From: Toxorhynchites rutilus septentrionalis
Lineage: Eukaryota > Arthropoda > Insecta > Diptera > Culicidae
Assembly (NCBI RefSeq): GCF_029784135.1
Contig: NC_073745.1
Location: 50,398,285-50,462,284 of the forward strand
Direction of reading: 5' to 3'
DNA: 64,000 nucleotides
The notes below the pieces were generated by a model. That model made no database searches. It saw only the letters and a program-made list of their open reading frames with translations, and was not told the DNA's origin. Both the position numbers and the translations under genes were made by a program. Shown here piece by piece: positions 21,998-32,719 of this stretch (its first letter is position 1; each line of letters starts with the position of its first letter).

Positions 21998-23295
21998 AAG
22001 GGTGTGTCACATCAAATTGCATCACGGAAAAAACGCTGTAGAAATTCGCCCAGTAGACCGATTCTTTTGAAAATTTTAGACAGTAAAATAAAAACTATTA
22101 AACAACTTTTGGCATTTTCTTTTTATTCATACTTCGAGCCCAAGCCCGTATGCTCGCACCTTCTTCTTTACCCCGTCCATAAGGTTCTGTACAACGTCAG
22201 GTTGTAGTTTATTTTGAACAGAAATCCATTTTCTCTTGAAGTCCGCCTCTGATTTGACAACTTTTGGGTTCTTACGGAGGGCCTGCTTCATAATCGCCCA
22301 ATATTTCTCTATTGGGCGAAGCTCCGGCGCGTTGGGCGGGTTCATTTCCCTTGGCACGAAGGTGACCCCGTTGGCTTCGTACCACTCCAACACGTCCTTT
22401 GAATAGTGGCACGAAGCGAGATCCGGCCAGAAGATGGTCGGGCCCTCGTGCTGCTTCAATAGTGGTAGTAAGCGCTTCTGTAGGCACTCCTTAAGGTAAA
22501 CCTGTCCGTTTACAGTGCCGGTCATCACGAAGGGGGCGCTCCGCTTTCCGCAAGAGCAAATCGCTTGCCACACCATGTACTTTTTGGCAAACTTGGATAG
22601 TTTCTGCTTGCGAATCTCCTCCGGAACGCTGAATTTGTCCTCTGCGGAGAAGAACAACAGGCCCGGCAGCTGACGAAAGTCCGCTTTGACGTAGGTTTCG
22701 TCGCCCATTACCAGGCAATGCGGCTTCGTCAGCATTTCGGTGTACAGCTTCCGGGCTCGCGTCTTCCCCACCATGTTTTGCCTTTCGTCGCGGTTAGGAG
22801 CCTTCTGAACCTTGTATGTACGCAGGCCCACCCGCAGCTTGGTCCGCTGGACGAATGAACTTGACAAATTCAGCTTATTGGCGACATCCCGGACCGAACT
22901 TCTCGGATCACGTCTAAACTGCTTAACTACGCGCTTGTGATCTATTTCACTGACGGAGCATCCATTTTTGCCGTTCTTCACCTTCCGGTCGATGGTTAGG
23001 TTCTCGAAGTATCGTTCTAGTACTCTGCTGACCGTGGATTGGACGATTCCCAGCATCTTACCGATGTCCCGATGTGACAACTCCGTATTCTCGAAATGAG
23101 TGCACAGAATTAATTCACGACGCTCTTTTTCGTTCGACGACATTTTTCCAAATTTACGAAAAATTGACAGTGAAGCATGGCCAACGTGATCTATACACTC
23201 TTATCTGATTATAAGCGAAAGCTGAAGATATAATTCCTAAAAATTAAATTTCTACAGCGTTTTTTCCGTGATGCAATTTGATGTGACACACCCTT
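21998..23295 (-). mobile_element. ITmD37E mariner element with perfect terminal repeats
   Basis: The element is 1298 bases long, with TA duplications at 21996-21997 and 23296-23297. The terminal inverted repeats begin AAGGGTGTGTCACATCAAAT and are identical over 49 bases by direct comparison. It encodes one full-length transposase. Perfect ends, a precise target duplication and an open reading frame indicate recent insertion. Confidence 0.93.
22127..23143 (-). CDS. Mariner DD37E transposase, full length
   Basis: The 338-residue transposase starts MSSNEKERRELILCTHFENT. The first 110 or so residues form a paired helix-turn-helix DNA-binding region (HRDIGKMLGIVQSTVSRVLE). The catalytic triad is D148 (GDETYVKAD), D241 (WPDLASCHYSKD) and E279 (LRPIEKYW). 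Exactly 37 residues separate D241 and E279, which places it in the ITmD37E group described from mosquitoes. It cuts and pastes the surrounding element at TA sites. No internal stop or frameshift is present, and all catalytic residues are intact, so activity is possible but untested. The start codon lies about 150 bases inside the right terminal repeat. Confidence 0.93.
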   Translation of the reverse strand: MSSNEKERRELILCTHFENTELSHRDIGKMLGIVQSTVSRVLERYFENLTIDRKVKNGKNGCSVSEIDHKRVVKQFRRDPRSSVRDVANKLNLSSSFVQRTKLRVGLRTYKVQKAPNRDERQNMVGKTRARKLYTEMLTKPHCLVMGDETYVKADFRQLPGLLFFSAEDKFSVPEEIRKQKLSKFAKKYMVWQAICSCGKRSAPFVMTGTVNGQVYLKECLQKRLLPLLKQHEGPTIFWPDLASCHYSKDVLEWYEANGVTFVPREMNPPNAPELRPIEKYWAIMKQALRKNPKVVKSEADFKRKWISVQNKLQPDVVQNLMDGVKKKVRAYGLGLEV

Positions 23296-23297
23296 TA

Positions 23298-24575
23298 GAA
23301 GAAGCAGATTTAGAAAATCCTGTTTTCATTTGACGTGTCGAAAGTGTGGTATCCTGAGAGAATGAGAGTGACACCTCGAGAGAGTGGTGTGACACTCATA
23401 GAGAGAACGAGGTTGAAGTTTAGTCTGTGTGTGGTAAATAAAGGCGTAAGTCTATAGACACTATGGGTCGTTTTCATTTTATAGAAGCTCATCCGAGATT
23501 TTCAGGATATTACAGAAAGGTCGAAATTTTCACTTCGGCTGTACAAGATCCATTCGCGTGCGCTTTTTTCCTAATATTATAGGTCGGACTACTTTTTCGA
23601 CTGTCTCAAAAGACTGTCAGGACTGGAACGACTGTGGAATATAGACAGGAAAGGCTTGACTGAAGGACTCAGAGCGTCCGTGATTGATTGATTCATTGTT
23701 TTTAAGATGCTTTAAACTTTGCAGTTTATTCGCCTCTAAAGGGCGTCCGTGATACTGAACAGTTCACATCCCAGATTGTAAACACTCCGCACTTCATGGC
23801 GCATAAAGTGATAGCATTGGTTGTGTAACCTTGCATTGTGATATTGTGTAGAATAAGAATTGAAGAAGCTGTGATCCGCCTCCTAAACTATTATAAAACG
23901 TCACACTGATTGGGATATAAGGAAACTGATTAAGAAAATTATGATAGATTGCTCATTAAATGCAATTTAAAGTCAATTAGAAAACGTTTCTTCAATTCCG
24001 AGGTGTGGTGGAAACGTTTTTTCGGCCATATTTTTTTGTTTTGCTCTACTTAGACTGCGATATCAGAGAAAACTATCATTGTTTGACTGCATTAATACGA
24101 AGAGCCCCGAATTATTCTTGCTCACGCTTACGCTGTGTCGGTCCCCGCTCCCAAAGATATTTATTGTATCAAAAGAAAATAGTCCGAAATTCGATAGAAA
24201 AGTCGTCACATATCGTAAAACATTTGAAAAACTAATTTAGTGATCAGCGTTTTTGTAACGAAAAGCTCAACGTCAATCGCTAAGGCTCGACGCGAGGCTG
24301 AACGTGTTAAACGAAAAGTAAACTCTAGTTATAGAAATTTGTAAATAAAACTTTTACCAAATTTCTTTAGATAGAATTCTTTCTATAACACCAGGGCAGA
24401 CGCTTGTTAGAGTCTTTTACAGCTATTAGGTAAAACTTGTTCAGCTTTTGATGAGGTTTTAAAAACAAACCAATACATTTATACTCATGACCTTTGCATC
24501 GATGATCTTCCAAACAGAAGACAGCTACAGACAGCTTCCATGAAGAACGTTTTAGCCGTTGGTCATATATTTATA
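23298..24575. other. Stretch without a recognised gene
   Basis: Includes a GAGAG-rich segment and AATAAAGGCG near 23438 that loosely resembles an LTR, but no matching duplication or partner was found. No coding region is supported. Confidence 0.4.
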
Positions 24576-25306
24576 CCCAGGTTTTTTTACGCGGTTTTGT
24601 TGCGCGTTTTTATGAGGTTTTTTTTATGCGGTTTTTTTACGCGGATTTTCCAATTAACGCGGTTTTTTACGCGGATTTTCCAAATAACGCGGTTTTTTAC
24701 GCGGATTTTCCAATTAACGCGGTTTTTTACGTATCCCCCGCGTAAAAAAAGGCCAATGCACTATCACAACTCCCCCTCATCTCACATTTTTCTCTCATGC
24801 CCTTCAGAGCAAATTACGGTAATTAGTGCTTGTAACGGAGTTTAGCGCTTAGTGCCGTACCTTATCACGATTCTTACGTGGATTTTAGGTGTTGGGTAAC
24901 GGGGAGCTCGCCGGGCGGTACAACGGGACGGGGTTTTTACGGGCAACGATTCGTGAATGTCCTTCCCTGTCTACTTAGCTCTGGACGGTCCAACAGTGGT
25001 ACTGCACGTGCATCGGCAGAAGAGTGTACAAATTACTAGGGAATCTTCTAGCAACAGCAGATGACTTCATCAGTGAGGAAAACCGAACTATAGCTACCAG
25101 TAACCAACGAAATTGCCGGAAAAAACTGTGGGTTTTCGGAACCGAGTAACACTCAACTTTTTTCTTCCGTTCTACGTAAAGATAGTCCCATTTGATATCT
25201 ATCATTAGGTGACATGGTTTTTTTTACGCGGATTTTCCAATTAACGCGGTTTCTTTACGCAGTTTTTTTCACGAGGTACGTATCCCCCGCGTAAAAAAAA
25301 CCTGGG
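24576..25306. mobile_element. MITE with CCCAGGTTTTTTTACGCGG ends
   Basis: Left end CCCAGGTTTTTTTACGCGG and right end CCGCGTAAAAAAAACCTGGG form inverted repeats. Just inside the left end, ACGCGGATTTTCCAATTAACG is repeated in tandem about three times (24639-24725). It occurs again near 25230, next to the right end. The 101-codon frame over the array is a repeat artefact. The interior has no gene. Confidence 0.7.
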
Positions 25307-25594
25307 TGTATTGGATTTCATCAGTAGTTCATGAGCTTGAAAAACGCTTGCAGCAAATGTTCAATTCAGTAGTTCATCGTGTGTTGTACGAAAGCTGCTT
25401 AGCGGTTGAAGAAACATTCTCAAAACGTTTGTTTTGCATACTATCCAGGTCAATATTAATGACTGAATAAAAGCTTCAATTTGGTCCAAAAAAAAAACTT
25501 TTTGGAAACGTATAGTTCAGCATATCGTTTTATTGAGCACTCAATGCTATTGTTCGACCATTATTTGGCTGACTATTTTAGTAACAACTAATGA
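25307..25594. other. Spacer without a recognised gene
   Basis: No gene is visible. The sequence grades into the reverse transcriptase remnant on the minus strand. Confidence 0.35.
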
Positions 25595-26085
25595 ACAATA
25601 TAACTTGAGTCTTACGAGCATTGAGGGTTACTCCATTATTGTTGCTCCAAGAAATTATATTTTGAATATCAATTGTTGATCATGTTTACAATGTTCGTTA
25701 AGTCATTCAGCTTCTCTGATAGGTATAACTGTCAGTAATCGACATACAGGTGAAACATGCAATAATTCATATGGTTAGGCAGGTAATTTATGAACATAGA
25801 AATTAATAGAGGGCCTAAGATCGACCCTACGCCACTATCAACCTGGGCAATATCAGATCTCGTGCCATTGAAATCAACATATTGAGAGCGGTTCTACAAA
25901 TAGCTTGATATCAATGCAACAGCATATTCATGAAGCATAAAACAGCGTGCAAGTTTTTTGAAAAGTAACAGATGATGTATAACTAGAATCAAACGCTTTA
26001 CTAAAATCAAGCAACACTAAAACAGTCAACATCTTTCTGTCCAGAGCGCGTCGAATATCGTTATCAATTTCAATCAAAGCGGTTG
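25595..26085 (-). pseudogene. Non-LTR reverse transcriptase remnant
   Basis: The minus strand reads TALIEIDNDIRRALDRKMLT followed by VLVLLDFSKAFD, the first catalytic motif. After frameshifts it reads SGVGSILGPLLISMFINYLP and a decayed YVDY box in place of YADD. This is a jockey/CR1-type core with several stops. It differs in wording from the remnant at 9608-11079, so it is a separate family. Confidence 0.65.
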
Positions 26086-26215
26086 GAGGCTGTCGACATT
26101 CAACGTGGACAGAAAAAGCACGATTTTAAACACTCCCTCCCCATCCACGGACAAGCGTGGACATTATCTATACCCCTTCCCCTGTTGTCCACGTGGACGT
26201 TTCTCTTTTTTTACA
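26086..26215. repeat. Fragment of the CACGTGGAC repeat
   Basis: GCACGATTTTAAACACTCCC, then GGACAAGCGTGGACATT and CCACGTGGACG match the end regions of the Harbinger-like element at 59075-61020. It appears to be a collapsed copy in which both ends have come together. Confidence 0.5.
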
Positions 26216-26935
26216 AAACAAAAAACCGGAAAATAATTGAATTGCGCTTCAATTTCGTTTTGATTTTGTTTCTATTTTCTATTCTATGGTTTGTCATTCA
26301 TGAAAATGTTAGCTCTATAAATAAAAGCGGTTTGTTCTCAATAGTTTGATTTGTTCCCCAACATTTCTCGTGAAGTTTGGGTTCTTCATTGGGTTCTTTT
26401 CCTCTGTCGTTCGACGAAGCTGTCCGATTGCCAAGATTCCTGGTCAAAGGTGGTGAATTCCCGCCGTTCGAAAATGCTGTCTTTTCTTGTTCCCCTTATC
26501 GCAAAGGGAAAGAAACAAGGATCTTTGGATTACAAATTTTTATTCAAATTTTAAAATATATGTTGGCATCTGTCAGAAAACACAGTAGTGTTGCAGTTTA
26601 TGAAGGGTCATCACCAAGGATAACCACATATACTTCCGCTGATCTCGTAAAAGTTCTTCTGTTGAAGTTGTGTGATATTTTGCAGTCGCGAGTTCTTAGT
26701 CTGGACAGGATTCGCTGCTCCCTCGTTGCTTTACGTCTTCGAACCAGGTTATGAAGCATTTGAATCCCCAGAGGAACAGCCTCGCTTCAAAAGACATTTT
26801 TTGTGGTATAAATTCGACAAAAGTTTGCTTCAGGCCCACTGAGCTAACCCCAGCTCGGAAGTTGTTTCTACATCTTCTATTGGCCTCAAACCAAAGTCCG
26901 TTACAGCCAAAACGCTAATGAGCCTAAATAAATGA
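26216..26935. other. Stretch without a recognised gene
   Basis: Two overlapping open frames (26351-26554, 26377-26754) have no family resemblance. A minus-strand reading (SFEARLFLWGFKCFITWFED near 26760-26800) could belong with the open frame at 26936-27193, but I cannot name it. Confidence 0.3.
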
Positions 26936-27193
26936 TCAAATGGGATAAAAAATATCATGAACAATCTGTTTCAACTCCTTCTCGTTTTGATTTGACGTGA
27001 AGGATGCCTCGTAAAAGGTCAACGTTATGTCGTTATCTGTCTGGTTCTTTTTTGCAACCTTAAGAGAAACGGGGTCATGCCCTGAACTAGAATTGCCGAC
27101 GACAGATTCGATGCGGAACCGGTTGATTTCTTCGTGATGGTTGATATTATCGCGGATTGACTCAAGACGTTGTTCGGTAGTGAATGTGCAGGT
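26936..27193 (-). other. Open frame without start, unrecognised
   Basis: On the minus strand 86 codons without interruption read TCTFTTEQRLESIRDNINHH, later SLKVAKKNQTDNDITLTFYE, and stop at TGA 26936-26938. The codon and residue mix looks like coding sequence. There is no ATG and I see no good upstream splice acceptor (a T-tract but no AG). It could be an internal exon or a transposon protein fragment. Confidence 0.3.
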
Positions 27194-28352
27194 AAAAAAA
27201 TAGTAAATTTTTCACATGCTTTTTGGTATCAATATTAATCAATCAATCAATATTAATCCAATATTAATAAACATGGGTTTGCAGAATAAATGAACGCACT
27301 TTAATAATCCGCAGTTGAATATCTGCTGATACTTTATCATAGAATCTCAATGATGTACAGAAAACCCAGTGCGACGTAACAACGTTTGAATATTTCTGCG
27401 GTATAACAGCATACATACATAAATTTAGACCTATGTATGTTTCAGTCCCTTATGTTGCTTTTTAAGTGCTATTTATATTATCAACAATTGGAAAAGGTAC
27501 ATTGCATGTCTGCACCTTTGGATGCTCTACTTAACTCATTAACGACCAGCTGTTCGATCTGCTGACACGATTGGAGTAGCAAGAAAGTACATTACGATAT
27601 GGGTTGGTACCTCAATATATCAATGACTGAACGGATCAGCAATAGTCAAATCCAAAAATGGAAGTGAAAGTAACGAAAAAACGCAACAAATGTTCATTTG
27701 AATGTTTTCCATCCGTTAACCCCTCGGGTTCTAATGTTCTACAAAGCGCAAACCCAAACATGTACCTACACGCGATACAGATAGCTGAGTACGCAAACAT
27801 TCGGTTGGGCGGAAATGGAAACGTGCTCCACTGGCAGATGACGGTAGTGCTTTCCACATTTGCTAGAACAACTGACAACGGAATGGTGTTAGCATGACTA
27901 GTTTGGTGGCCAGTTAATTAGAACATTGCCTAACATCGTTGTTCGGCCTGGTTGACTCCGAACGCCAACGCTATCATTTTCAACGTCGTGTTGTATTATT
28001 GCGTGTTCCCCCATTAGTGAAACATTTGGTCAACTTTTCTGATTGATTTAACCGATTGGACGTTATGCGATTTTGAAATCGAATTAGAGCGATTATTTTT
28101 ATCAGTTTTATAGAACCTCAGATTACTTGACCTGGTTTATAATCATTTCAATTGATAAGGGCACTTTCTGGGAATTTTCCCAAAAAAAATCCATTCATAT
28201 CTGAAACAAATGTTTCCTTATACAATTCTACGTTATAAAACAATTGTAACCACTTTTATACCAAATACGTATATTTTAAACTGTTCATGAATGTGTAAAT
28301 AATAAAGAAAATTCGATACAAAATGTCATGCTTCCTTCGTTTACCTTATCAC
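27194..28352. other. Stretch without a recognised gene
   Basis: Contains short AATATTAATC repeats near 27230-27260 and a fragment (CCAAAAATGGAAGTGAAAGT near 27650) shared with the SINE at 8461. This is the 3' flank of the RMDN1 gene. Confidence 0.4.
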
Positions 28353-29738
28353 CTATAGCTTCTTCAGCAACTTCGTCGCTTCCTCCTTCGCCTGTTTGTC
28401 GTCCTCATTGAGCACCGTCACATTAGCGGCTTGCGTAAGATACTCTTTCGCTTTATCGGTCTTTTTCAGCGCCTGACACGCCTTGCCCAGCATTAGATGA
28501 TTCATCGAATAGAAATTCGGCTTGGTACTCTCCGCCTTCTCGAAGCACTCCAAGGCTTCCTCGTAGCTCCCCGAGGGAGGTGCCGCGAAAATGGTCGACA
28601 CAATCTTCCTCTGATACCACGGAAGATCGGCTAGGCCGTAATAAAACTGACCCAAAATGTACCAACTCGTGGCATCGCCAGGGTTCAGCTCGACTGCCTT
28701 CAGCATGTGCTTCTTAACATTCTCCAGCTGACTGATGCGCTCCTTGATTCCATCCAGTCCACTTTTGGCGTCCAGCAGGATCGAGTACCACTTGTGCGAG
28801 GCGTAGTCGTTTTCGTCCAAAGCCAGCGCTTCGGTTGCAAATTGGAAAGCTTCCCGTATCATTTCTTCCTTCTTCGGGCTGGGAGCACTTTTGGACAGAT
28901 TGAAGACCACACGGGCGAGTCGCCACTTGATGTCATACAATTCCGGTTGCTAAAATACGAATACTTAATTATTTTATATTGCGTGCATTAAATTTGAATG
29001 ACTCTTTTGAAAGGGAATGATAGTATAATTTCACGTTTTGTTGCCAACCAATATTCGAAGCTAATATGAATCGATACACACTTTGCACTTCTGCAGCAAA
29101 TCATACGCATCCTGGAAGTTGTTCTCATCGAATAACTGATCCGAGTGTTGAATCGTTTCGGCCAAATTTTTCGCAGCTTCCTCAGCCATTTTGGTGTCCG
29201 GCTCTTGTTCTTTCGATGCTTTCTTCGACCCGCTGGCCGAAAACAGTGAAAATGAAGCAATAAACGCGAGAGGTATCGTTTTGGAGCTAACCGTGTGTGT
29301 TGTATTTGCCACAATCGGTTTCTGGAGCTGGAACAGAAACAATATTATCAAAAAAAATAATTCTCATACATCATAAACAAAGCTCTATTTTATAACACAA
29401 TTCCCATCGACAATTTTCTCGTTCCGTGTTCCACAATCAATGACCTTTGAACTCACCCAATCGAAGCGTTTATATCAACTATCACGTATATTCAAATCAT
29501 TGCATTTATATATCTCTCTCTCGAGCGGGCTGTTACCTTAACCAGATTATTCCCTATTAATCACCTTCTTTGTACGCAGCAACTGCGAAATGAGGAAGTT
29601 CTTGTGATGCTGCAGCTGCGACTTGAGTCCAAAGTACTTTCCCCAGTTCCTCTCGAGGGCTGAGTGTCTTAGTGCCACGACAACACCAGCCAACAGCAGA
29701 CGGCCGTATCGTTGTAAGCTGATCCTCTCGATTAGCAT
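28353..29738 (-). CDS. RMDN1: Regulator of microtubule dynamics protein 1 (long paralogue)
   Basis: Three exons in phase 0: 29565-29738 (58 codons, MLIERISLQRYGRLLLAGVV), 29082-29327 (82 codons) and 28353-28949 (198 codons plus stop), giving about 338 residues. Introns have GTGATT/TTCCAG and GTGTGT/TTTTAG borders; the first donor is weak. The amino end is basic and hydrophobic with a short hydrophobic stretch, fitting a mitochondrial targeting or anchor role known for human RMDN1. The TPR body shows YDIKWRLARVVFN, ASHKWYSILLDAKSGLDGIK, LGQFYYGLADLPWYQRKIV and PPSGSYEEALECFEKAE, very close to vertebrate RMDN1. The last intron falls at the same codon as the single intron of the paralogue at 13460-14205. 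The exact first exon is less certain than the rest. Confidence 0.88.
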
Positions 29739-30068
29739 ACTGAGAATGAACGAACACGCCTACTACAATGAGCTAATCCAGAATTCCACACAAAACGGGA
29801 TCAGACTCGTAGGAAAAGAACGCACTTACGTGTGTTTTCTAATGTTTTCGAAGCGTCTGTGGGTAAATAATACTCGCACAATAAACAAAATATCACAATC
29901 TTTCGTGAGAATAACAGTTATGATAATTGAGACACCAACACAAGGAAGTATGAATAGTACAGAATCAAACAGAAACCTACAGAAATGAGCTAAAATAACC
30001 CTATATTTTAAGAATGATATGCACCTCATGGGACAATCCGCGTTGACGGCATTGAGCTTCGTTTACTA
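29739..30068. other. Upstream flank of RMDN1
   Basis: This is the 5' flank of the minus-strand gene. No clear TATA box or other gene is seen. Confidence 0.4.
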
Positions 30069-31280
30069 CCCAGCAAACATTAATGTGCGATTCACATAGC
30101 ACGTTACGGAGAAGAACGTCTACGTTCCGTCAACGTCTCCACCAATTCACACATGCAGTCAATGCTTCCACCCGCACCGTCACGTCAAATGCCAAACGAA
30201 TGATTTCTTTAATTTTATTCATGGTGTCGCCACCTACAACAATTTGAAATTGCAATGCCCTCTTTCAAATCAGCATGCCTAGAATCAGTTCTAAATTTAG
30301 AAAATTTCAATAAGAATCATTGAATTTAATTATTTAAATGCTTAAACCCCGTAGTCCGACCCTTATGCAACAATAGTAATAAATAGAATAATTCTTTCAA
30401 CTAGTCGCGAATGATTTTCACTCCGAAATTTGGAGCTAAGAGTTATGTTGGCATAAAAAGTACAGTGAGTTACTTATAAAGCGATATGCTGAGGCACCAT
30501 TCAGTGTCGCATTGAAGTCGGTTTTGACCAGTAATTGGACATTTGCGACTGCTGGCGACTTTCAATATGGGGCCATAATTTGGGCCCCGAACTCAATGTT
30601 TACAAAAATGTCCAACTAGAGGTAAAAATGTCTAATTAAACGTGTTGCATCACAGATCTGTTCAATTAGCTTAATGTCGATGTAGATGTAAATTACTGTA
30701 CAACCAAATCAAAACAAAAGCCGAGACACAAAGCCCAGACAAAAACCAAACGAGCCGTCCGTCTCCGTCAATTATTCTTTTCTACAAACCCTGCCGGTCG
30801 TTTTCGTTGAACGTATGCTGACGGGTCGTTACGTTGCTGGTGTATGTGAATGTTTTCATGAGAATTGCATGGTAGAATCATTGACGTATCGTGACGTGAC
30901 GGGACGTGAACGTGACGTGTATGTTGTATGTGAATCGCACTTAAATCGCATCACAAGCGTATATATAACATCATATGCCCTAAATTTTGGTTGGCATGTA
31001 ATGCGCATAGTTGGTAAATGCAAAAGTGGAGGCCATATACGAACATGGCAAACGCTTACGAAATTAGTTTGGATGAATATGCAACTTTCACCGACCATAA
31101 TAGCAATCATGTTTAAATTGAATTGCGATATAATATGAATATATTTATGGATTTTCAACGCACCTAATACGACTTTTGCCATACCTATATACTATTTATT
31201 ACAAACATAGAAAACAAAACAAATGGCGGAAAACACTTTCGTAAAATGTTAATTATAGCCGCACAAATTGCCATTTTTTA
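30069..31280. repeat. Mosaic of CCCAGCAAACATT-type MITE pieces and a family A fragment
   Basis: Starts TACCCAGCAAACATTAATG at 30067. GTGCGATTCACATA near 30084 pairs with TATGTGAATCGCAC near 30928, as a subterminal inverted repeat. From 30947, AAATCGCATCACAAGCG continues as an inverted relative of the MITE at 18824-19786. Embedded at about 30455-30712 is a diverged piece of family A. No gene. Confidence 0.55.
30455..30712 (-). repeat. Diverged fragment of family A
   Basis: GACTTTCAATATGGGGCCAT, then CCCCGAACTCAATGTTTAC and AAAAATGTCCAACTA correspond to 15840-15965 of copy 2 with many substitutions. It is older than the other copies and contains no histone part. Confidence 0.6.
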
Positions 31281-31490
31281 TATTGGATCGCTTATTCTAC
31301 GATTTAATTCTGTACAAATGCTGTTAGAAATAGAACTAGCGACAGCTACTGAGGGGATGTACTGTAACCAGGGTTGCCAACTATTGTTTTCAAAAAACAA
31401 GAAGAATGAAAATATAAATCAGGATAGCTTGTATTGGGTTGTCCGGAGAATTCGTATCGATTCTTGGGAAAACAAAAGCATCATCAGTTT

Positions 31491-31730
31491 TGTGTGGATG
31501 CTTGAATGTATGCTGGTAGCACTGCAGGGTACCGATAGCTTTATGGCATCCGCCCCAGCATATACACCCCTGTTATGGCATCTCCCCTGGCAACGCATCA
31601 ACAAACGATTGCGGTCGTGCGACACCAAGCTCCGTGATCGTCCCCTTTGGCTTTCAAGCATTAGCCCAGGTAAGACGTGATTCGCAGCAAAGGAGCAAAA
31701 TGGTGGGTTCCCGGGCTGGCGAATTACACA
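31491..31730 (+). repeat. 5' LTR
   Basis: 240 bases, TG...CA ends. It differs from the right LTR at two bases near its 3' end (GCAGCAAAGG against GCAACAAAGG, and GGTGGGTTC against GGTGGATTC). Confidence 0.9.
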
Positions 31731-31731
31731 T

Positions 31732-31749
31732 TGGCGATCCTGCCAGGAG
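31732..31749 (+). promoter_or_regulatory. Primer-binding-site-like sequence
   Basis: TGGCGATCCTGCCAGGA begins two bases after the left LTR. The TGG start is expected where a tRNA CCA end anneals. The matching tRNA was not identified. Confidence 0.55.
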
Positions 31750-32046
31750 GCTGGATTTTCCAGTAGCTTGACGAATCTCTTTGTTGTAGTTATCCGGGAA
31801 TCAATCATTTCGCAGTAGGGAGAATTAATTTTAACAAATATTTCAGATCGAAATATTACGGAGTAGTGATTTGAAAAGAAGTACAAGTGAAAACCGCAGC
31901 CTGCTTTTCTTTTGTGGACTACAGCAACCCACCGCGGGTTGCTATGTGGAAATCGTCCGTCGTTAGCATACAAAATGCTAGAATAGTGAAAAATCGTTAC
32001 CTTTTCCTTTTCCATTTAAAAAGGTCAATAGTGTGGCTAAATTAGT

Positions 32047-32641
32047 AGCGGATCGAGACGACCACACTTGGCCAAATTACTAGCGGATCGAGACGACCGC
32101 ACTTGGCTAATTTAGTAGCGGATCGAGACGACCGCATTTGGCCAAATTACTAGCGGATCCAGACGACCGCGTTTGGCCAAATTAGTAGCGGATCGAGACG
32201 ACCGCACTTGGCTAAATTACTAGCGGATCGAGACGACCGCACTTGGCTAAATTAGTAGCGGATCGAGACGACCGCACTTGGCTAAATTAGTAGCGGATCG
32301 AAACGACCGCACTTGGCTAAATTAGTAGCGGATCGAGACGACCGCGTTTGGCCAAATTAGAAGCGGATCGAGACGACCGCATTTGGCTGAATTAGTAGCG
32401 GATCGAGACGACCGCGTTTGGCCGAATTAGTAGCGGATCGAGACGACCGCGTTTGGCTAAATTAGTAGCAGATCGAGACGACCGCGTTTGGTCAAATTAG
32501 TAGCGGATCGAGACGACCGCACTTGGCCAAATTAGTAGCGGATCGAGATGACCGCGATTACTTTGAACAGTAACGGATTGAAACGACCATGTTTGATTTA
32601 GTTAGTAGCGGCACGAGACGACCACATTTTGTTCACTTTTA
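32047..32641 (+). repeat. Minisatellite: 17 units of exactly 35 bases
   Basis: Units begin AGCGGATCGAGACGACCGC and continue (A/G)(C/T)TTGGC(C/T)AAATTAGT. They start at 32047 and recur every 35 bases to a 17th unit at 32607, with substitutions but no insertions or deletions. The last three units are more diverged. The array occupies the position where gag-pol would be. 35 is not a multiple of three, so it is not protein coding. Confidence 0.9.
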
Positions 32642-32719
32642 TTTCGTTGGCGACGGTTCAGGACGACTGTGCTTGATAATCATTAGAATTACGTTTCGAT
32701 TGTGTCCTAAACGCAGTGA

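Noticed and set aside
23335..23515. Possible solo LTR with AATAAA and TG...CA ends
   Set aside because: No matching target duplication and no second copy in the window; the ends are arbitrary.
24540..24845. 101-codon open frame rich in FFTRIFQ
   Set aside because: Artefact of the ACGCGGATTTTCC tandem units at the end of a MITE.
26377..26754. 125-codon open frame on the plus strand
   Set aside because: No domain, no splice support, and an equally plausible coding-like reading on the other strand.
31419..32015. 198-codon open frame on the minus strand
   Set aside because: It crosses the LTR boundary and most of the left LTR; no family resemblance. A chance frame.
32047..32641. CRISPR-like array with 35-base periodicity
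   Set aside because: The whole 35-base unit is repeated without unique spacers, inside an LTR element of a eukaryotic genome. It is a minisatellite.
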